From Oreohelix idahoensis (Eukaryota > Mollusca > Gastropoda > Stylommatophora > Oreohelicidae), in the NCBI GenBank assembly GCA_024509875.1, contig JAMPIV010015279.1:548501-612500 (forward strand): a DNA stretch of 64,000 nucleotides, in the 5' to 3' direction. This document shows positions 58,095 to 64,000 of the stretch, piece after piece (within the stretch, counting starts at the first letter, position 1; each line of letters starts with the position of its first letter). A program made the position numbers and the translations under genes. The notes beneath the pieces were generated by a model. The model was not told the DNA's origin and made no database searches. It saw only the letters and a list, made by a program, of their open reading frames with translations.

Positions 58095-60355
58095 TGTCGT
58101 GGAATATTCTAATCCACATATATAAATTATAAGGTAAATATAAAGCCTAACAAATAAATTCTAATAAAGAAAAGAGCAATGGTAAAATAACAGTGCTGTC
58201 ACAAGGAATGTACTCGAAATCCCCCTTGTTTTCTGCTTCGTCTGCAAATTGTAACGCTTTCACGTTGATAGTAAAAGCCTACTATATTATTACCCGCTTT
58301 CTTCAATGAAACGTGTGCTGTATTTCTTGGAAAAACATTGAGATACCAAGCTGATCAATGACCTAATTTAAATATTTCATTCATTCCATTTTATACACGG
58401 CGTAACTAAAGACAGATGGACTAAAGGATAGAGAGAAGGGAGAGGCATAAAGCCGAACACGTGCAACACAAAACACGCGTCGCGCGATACACAATTACTA
58501 CTATCACGCGTGTAAGGCCACATGCACTAACTTTTTTCAGACGGACAGTGATAAATTCACTACCCTTCCCAGAGTTAGGTTTTAAAAAACCTGGGAAACG
58601 CTTATTAGAAAAGATAACATTATATGGGTTTACGTTTGAAAACATTACAGTACCCAGACAGCACATCTTCGAAACAGGAGGTAGAAGAAATTGCATATTT
58701 TGAACGCAGCCACTTAGCTCTATTAAATATATATATTTGGGTTCCTTAGGGTTTGCTGACAAAGAATATGTACAACGTTATGCAAATAGTCTAGGAATTA
58801 ACAAGTTATAGCCAAAATAAAATGATGGTGCTGTCAGACAACACCCAAAAATCAGAATCGCTCAGTGGTAGATTTTTTTTTACACCACCATTGTACGGGA
58901 AATGGGCCACAAGTTACATTTGAACTGATTGGCTGGAATGATATGTAAGGCTAAACACGATTAGTCGGGCTATAAATACTATCTTTGGTTGTTAGGGGAG
59001 ACGTAGGAAGTTAAAATTTTTTCAAACACTTGTCGAAACGTGGCTCCATTGGCCAGACTCGCTGATATACTCACTTAGGAGCGTTAGTTCGAGACCACTA
59101 GTCAAATAAGCTTGATAAAGCAACAGTGCGTTGAAGCCAGCTCATATTTTTGCTAAATAAAAGCCTGGAACATAAGCAGATGGGAATTTGTGCCAGTAGT
59201 TGTGCCAGAATTCATTGCTAATCAACGTATCTGTGTTTGTTTCCATGAATTGTGGTAAGCTTGAAACATTCAGTATCTTTTAATGAAAATTGAATGTGAA
59301 TTGTTAATTTATGCCTGTATATATGTGTAGTTCAGTAGCAAACATGATGTAAAGCCTATAATGCTCCAGCCTGAACAGAAGGTGTCGGAGGAAAGTAAAA
59401 CTGCATGGAATGGCCAAACAGTACACTGACACCTAGATTATTGATTAGACAGAAATAATGCTGGAAGTGCAGAGGCGTAGTAACCATTAAGGAGGTTAAT
59501 ACTGGTATAAAGTATTTCAGATGAAGCTGACAGTTGGCCTAACGCTCTGAACTCAATGTTTGTGATGTATTGTGCTCAGTGTAAAAAGAGAGTATAATTT
59601 AGTTATGAAGTAGAAGGTACATCCTTCTTGTTTTCAGGGACCGTGGTCTTGATGGTATTGAGCAGCACCTGGTCAGAGCTTTGCTGAATCCAGAGTCGGA
59701 CAGCATACTCCTTGGTCCATTTAGCTATCAGTGAGGTGTCTCCAGAGCCCAGGGGAGAAATCGAGGAGAGGAGTCTTTTCCTGCCGCCATCACACAAGAT
59801 AAGCTGATGTGGCCAGCTGAGCTCAAAATTATGTACCCCAGCTTAAAATGACCTTGTAAAAATAACATTAAGAGGGGAATTAAATTGTTTTAATATCAGG
59901 AACTGAGAACATCTCCAATACTAGTCCCAATAAAGACAAACTATTGAAGTCATGATGACAAATACCAACAGAGCTTGAACAAAACAAAACCAGTATTACC
60001 TCATATTACTACTACACAACTGACACACATAGGATACTTTTAATAATATATGTCATTACCATATTCATATTGATAAATTCTGTACATATAACTTGTAAGT
60101 AAAATTGATTGTGATTCCTGGTTCCCTTTGTATTTGAATCAGGACACATATTCATTCATAACAGCAATGAATACATATTGTTATTTGAAAAGTTATCAGT
60201 GACTCCTTTAAGATATCCTTTAGAGTGTTATATGTATGTGAGTGTCACAGTGTTGTCAAGTGTGGTGGAATAAATTAAATTGTTTATCTGTCTGTTGTTG
60301 TTATGACTTACACTTCATCATACACATACCCTAGACATACAACGTAGTCATCACA
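58095..60355 (+). repeat. LTR copy 2 (2.26 kb), 5' LTR of the element at right
   Basis: Begins TGTCGTGGAATATTC and ends GTAGTCATCACA. TATAAATA lies at 58971-58978. It is followed by the leader and gag of the Gypsy-type element, so it serves as that element's 5' LTR. Confidence 0.88.
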
Positions 60356-60716
60356 CTATTCCAGAATAATTCTGACTGAGGTATACATATGTGGCAGCAA
60401 GCAAGGTTATATATAATACACTACTCTTATTAGATATATATACCTTCACAGCTGATCTCAGTCAGTACACTAAGTCCCCTATAAATATTTATAAACTCCC
60501 ACTTCCACCACATATATTGGGGTCTCGCTCTTGGGATTTTGAATCTTTCCCTATTAAAAATATTGGGGGTAATTCACTTCAGGGAATATAAGAATTAAAA
60601 GGTATCCTTGGGTGGAATTAAATAAGGTTGAGCTCACGGTGCCTGTGTTGTCCATTAGATATATATTTAGAGATTAAATTGTTGGTTAGACATTGTATAA
60701 ACTTACCTGATAGACA
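60356..60716 (+). other. 5' leader of the Gypsy-type element
   Basis: Non-coding. TGGCAGCAAGCAAGG at 60392 is a candidate primer binding site, lying 36 nt from the LTR end, which is further than usual. Confidence 0.5.
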
Positions 60717-62160
60717 ATGGCGGACCTGGCCAAGTTTCGATCTGCTGCTGTTCAGACTGCAAAGGAGTTAGGATTAGATGGGCAAGTTATGGTTGCCTAT
60801 GTCACTACGGAATGTGACAAATTTATTGAACGCGAAGAAAGAAGGTTTGAAGCCGAAAGAAAGTTAGAGGCTGAAAGGGAAATTAAGAGGTTTGAGGCAG
60901 ATTGCAGGCTGGCTGAGGCTAAGAAATTGGAGGCAGAAAGAGAAACCAAAAGATTGGCTGCAGAAAGGGAAGAGAAGAAATTAGCTGCAGAAAGGGAAGC
61001 AGAAGAAAGAAGATTGACTGCAGAGAGGGAAGCAGAAAAGGAGGAGAAGAGATTACAAAGGGAACATGAGTTACGACTAAGGGAGTTTGAGTTTCAGGGC
61101 CATGCTCCTGAAAATGGTGCCAGTCCCTTAGCCTCTGATGCCACTGCTAGCCAAGGAGCCTCAACCTCAGCTATGAATTTTCATTTAGATCATTTTGTTG
61201 AGAAAGACGATGATATAGAGAGCTACCTAAATAGGTATGAACTATTAGCTACCACGTATGGGTTAGAGAGAGAAAGGTGGAGCTTAAAGTTATCTCAAGG
61301 ACTTCGTGGGGCAGCTTATGAAGTTTTTGCAAAAATGAGCAGAGGTGATCAGGAAAATTATGACATGCTAAAGCAGGCTCTTTTGTTAAGATATGAAAAG
61401 AATGCAGAATTTTTATAGAAAAAAATTTAGGAATGCAAAACTACTGTCAGGTGAAACCTATCACCAGTTCTCTGCACGGTTAGAGACATACTTGGAGAAA
61501 TGGACTTCTCTGGGGAAAACCCAAGATCTTAAGGAAATGGTCCTTATAGAGCAATTAAGAGAGTCCATGGCTCCAGACCTGAGAAAGTTTCTCATGGAAC
61601 AAGGTGCAGAGAGGCTGGGTGAGTTGCTAAATGTTGCTGAAAGGTATCAAGCAGCTCAAGCAGAGGTAACAGGTAATAAAAAGAAACAAGTGGATAACTT
61701 TAGGGCACCACAGAACTTTAATAAATTTGATCCTAAGGATCAAAATAAAGGTAAGCACCAATTTGATAGGCCACGGTATGAAAATAAAAATAAATTCCCA
61801 CAATTCGATGAAAGGAAATATGATGAAAGAAAATCTTTCAACCAAGGAAAAAGGTGGTGTAAGAATTGTCAGATGGACAATCATGACACTGACCGTTGCA
61901 GAAGGAAACCTGTGTATATGGCAACCCTTCAGGTCAGGTCGACCTCAAGACAGGAGGAGGATATTATGTTAGATACCACTCCAGAAGAGATGAGGAAGGC
62001 ACAGGCTGGGGACAAAACACTCAAGCCTTGTTTCAGAAAATTGTCAACTTGTCATACAGCTCCAGGCAAGGGAGATTTTTACATGAAAAACAAGTTGATG
62101 TATAGGAAGACTGGAGCTAGATCCAAAGGTCAGGGACAGCTGGTACTTCCCACTTCATAA
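60717..62160 (+). pseudogene. gag: Gag: coiled coil, capsid with SCAN-like part, zinc knuckle; one frameshift
   Basis: ATG in good context (GACAATGGCGG). Codons 1-233 (60717-61418): start domain MADLAKFRSA..., a long Glu/Arg/Lys coiled coil (about residues 40-125), then the capsid N-terminal part (HFVEKDDDIESYLNRYE, LSQGLRGAAYEVF). A frameshift in an A/T run at about 61410-61420 moves to the frame 61393-62160. There the capsid C-terminal part (GETYHQFSARLETYLEKW, VLIEQLRESMAPDLRKFLME, LNVAERYQ) has the layout of the SCAN domain, known to derive from the capsid of Gmr1-like elements. CKNCQMDNHDTDRC at about 61858-61899 is a perfect CCHC knuckle. The frame then runs through a short stretch (TLKPCFRK) normally lying before integrase, with no protease. 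Confidence 0.87.
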
Positions 62161-63250
62161 AGGATATAGGGCTAAAGTGTTGGAACTAGGGCATGCGATT
62201 CCCTTCAGTGGTCATATGGGGATCAGCGAAGATAGGTACCATCGAAAAGGTTGTCACAATTATTATTGGCCCAAAGCTGAAGATATCAAACGATTGAAAA
62301 TTTTGTAGAAACGGTGTAGCATAGCACATTGAGGGAACACCCAGCAAGTGGGGAAATGGATCAGTGGGAACACCCTTTGGAGTTTGCCGTGGATCTTGGG
62401 GAAAATTCTCACCCGAACCAAGAGAAGGAACAGCTACATTCTGACTCTGGTGGACACTTGTTCTATGTGGGGAGAGGCTGCAGCCCTGTCATCGATTGAT
62501 TCTAAACATGTGGCAGAGGCATTGCTCACAATTTTCACAAGGTTAGGCTTTACCAATCAAATCTTGACTGATAATGGCTCTCAGTTCAAGGGGAAACTAA
62601 CTGAAGAAGTTTTCAGGATCTTCCAGGCCAAACACTTCCATTGTAGTGTGTATCATCCCCAAGGGAAGGCCAAGTGGAAAGATTTAACGGCACATTGATG
62701 TCGATCCTGAGAAAGTTGGCACACGAAAAACCAGATACATGGGACCAGTACCTGCACGCCGCCCTCTTTGCTTATCGGGAGGTACCCCATAGTTCAACCG
62801 GTATGGCCCCGGCAACATTATTGTTTGGAAGGCCAATAAAAGGTCCACTCGAAGCTTTGTTAAGAACGTGGACTGATGAAAAGGCAGAGGAAAACATTAC
62901 ATCTTCATACCAATATGTGAATGAGCTGACCACTCGTTTAAAAACTGGCTGGAAACTTGCCAATGAAAATTTGAAACAAGCCAGGAAGAAACATGCTGCC
63001 TATTATAACAGGAAGGCGAAAGACAGAAATTTGGCTGTGGGAGAGAAAGTACTGCTTCTTTTGCCCGGGAGTCAGAATAAGTTACAAATTGGATGGCAGG
63101 GTCCATATACAGTTTTAGAGAAGGTATCTAGAACAAATTATAAGATAGATAAGAAGGGGAAAGAAAAAATCTATCATGTGAATCTCCTGAAGAAATATTT
63201 GGAAAGAGAACATCAGGAAGAGACACACTTGTTGACCTTGTCCATCGCCA
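62161..63250 (+). pseudogene. pol: Integrase: zinc finger, DDE core, GPY/F module; frameshifted
   Basis: The finger region is partly legible (LELGHAIPFSGHMG, then YYWPKAEDIKR at about 62180-62300), but the Cys pair is damaged and stops follow. The core reads SYILTLVDTCSMWGEA with the first Asp, ILTDNGSQFKG with the second, and HPQG...VERFNG with the catalytic Glu (62674-62682). A one-base shift separates the second Asp from the Glu. The 62674-63711 frame continues with WDQYLHAALFAYREVPHSST, LLFGRP, a linker, and the GPY/F module IGWQGPYTVLEKVSRTNYKI at about 63090-63150, then HVNLLKKYLERE. Confidence 0.87.
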
Positions 63251-64000
63251 TGGAGATGAAAAAGGAACCACTTTCATCATCATTTGAATATCCATTACAC
63301 CCCTGTGAGACAGCAGCACAGGTGAAAATCAGTACACATTTAACGAAAACTCAGAAAGAGAGAGTGCAACAGGTTCTAAATAATCATGCAGAGGTGTTAA
63401 CAGACCGACCAGGGCATACAAACCTATTGGAATATGATATAATGAAACTGATAGACCCCACACCTGTCTGTATGAAACCATATTCGATTCCGTTTGCTAA
63501 GGAGAAAGCTTTGAAGGAAGAGATAGACTATCTGTTGAAGGAAGGAATTATTTCGCACAGTGAATCTTCGTATAGTTCCGGTGTTGTACTCTTAAGGAAG
63601 CCCTCTGGAGAACATAGACTCTGTATAGATTACAGGAGACTGAATGCTATTACAGAAGGACAGGTGGATCCATTGCCGGATACAAATCAGCTGTTTTGCC
63701 AGACTAAATAAAGCTAAATATTTCTCAAAAGTGGATCTGAGTAAAGGATACTATCAGATTCCAGTAAAGCCTGAGGTTAGACCATAACTAGCTTTTAGTA
63801 CCTCAGAAGGACACTATGAGTTTAATAGATTGCCATTTGGATTGAAGAATGCGCCTAGTGTCTTCTCTAGAATGATGAGAAAATTATTGGACCCTCTGAA
63901 TAATCCATGTATAACAAATTTTATGGATGATATCCTTATAGCAACAGAAACATTTGAGGAACACATTGACTCTCTGAACATGCTGTTTAATCGACTTAGG
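63251..64000 (+). pseudogene. pol: Reverse transcriptase, Ty3/Gypsy type, downstream of integrase; truncated by window edge
   Basis: In the same frame as the integrase end, KISTHLTKTQKERVQQVLNN and DRPGHTNLLEYDI lead into PYSIPFAKEKALKEEIDYLL, GIISHSESSYSSGVVLLRKP and LCIDYRRLNAI, the first RT motifs. A frameshift at about 63690 and a TAA at 63786-63788 follow. Then FSKVDLSKGYYQIPV (motif A), LPFGLKNAPSVFSRMM (motif B) and FMDDILIAT at 63922-63948 (catalytic Asp pair). RNase H should follow outside the window. Confidence 0.9.

Larger units (their letters stand above)
60717..64000 (+). mobile_element. Ty3/Gypsy-type LTR retrotransposon with integrase before RT (Gmr1-like), incomplete at window edge
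   Basis: Gene order on the plus strand is Gag (60717-62160), integrase (62160-63240), RT (63300 onward to the edge). In most Ty3/Gypsy elements RT precedes integrase. The reversed order with Gypsy-type domains is the defining feature of Gmr1-like elements. Frameshifts and stops in gag, integrase and RT show that this copy is dead. The protease is not visible between knuckle and integrase, probably by internal deletion. With 58095-60355 as 5' LTR, the 3' LTR should lie beyond 64000. Confidence 0.88.

Noticed and set aside
61393..61420. Programmed ribosomal frameshift within gag
   Set aside because: The shift lies inside the capsid domain rather than at the Gag-Pol border, and other frameshifts follow, so it is decay or an indel in an A/T run.

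Overview
The window reads as nuclear DNA of an invertebrate animal, AT-rich and built almost entirely of transposable elements. There are long TA arrays, tRNA-derived SINEs, several LINE families, hAT DNA transposons and LTR retrotransposons, and no bacterial gene arrangement anywhere. The species cannot be fixed from this sequence. A mollusc-like or other lophotrochozoan genome is a guess from element style only. No complete host gene is visible. The best host candidate is a single exon with a signal peptide and good splice sites (52744-52906). A 61-residue ORF at 12336-12521 is a weaker candidate.

Layout. 1-1790: end of a 24-bp-unit, triplet-phased minisatellite. 1800-14230: AT-rich, mostly unassigned DNA with TA/CT arrays, a 43-bp tandem repeat, two LINE 3' fragments (5676-5935, 7066-7320), a hAT-like terminus (4845) and a TATA box (8369). 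14235-16915: the 3' part of an LTR followed by a degraded gag region that is interrupted by a reverse-oriented SINE. 18026-25377: a complete LTR element (ATATA target duplication) whose only ORF encodes a 645-residue coiled-coil protein I do not recognise. 25561-26964: a LINE 3' end, then a solo or orphan LTR related to 14235-15010. 27671-28832: a SINE with a 12-bp target duplication, a LINE-derived middle, a 123-bp insert and a massively expanded AACCA tail. 30196-30311: a near-pure G tract. 30460-30610: three tandem copies of a LINE 3' end.

33008-45810 is a stack of insertions. A hAT-like remnant was invaded by a SINE and by a complete hAT element (33731-45776, 8-bp duplication GCTTAGGG). 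The transposase gene of that hAT was then split by a young LTR retrotransposon (35247-44326, 5-bp duplication CATTG) with 2.57-kb, almost identical LTRs. The internal part of this LTR element is a skeleton: coiled coil plus zinc-knuckle Gag without a capsid domain, a protease with a changed active site, an integrase finger and GPY/F module without a catalytic core, and no reverse transcriptase.

47470-54520 holds LINEs, including a nearly full-length R2-type element with an RT and a restriction-like endonuclease (48447-51400). 55880-64000 holds two 2.2-kb LTRs lying directly head to tail, then a Ty3/Gypsy-type retrotransposon in which integrase precedes reverse transcriptase (Gmr1-like order) with a SCAN-like Gag. 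It runs off the right edge. Its Gag start and integrase C-terminal module resemble those of the skeleton element at 35-44 kb, so it represents the kind of element that could have supplied enzymes in trans.
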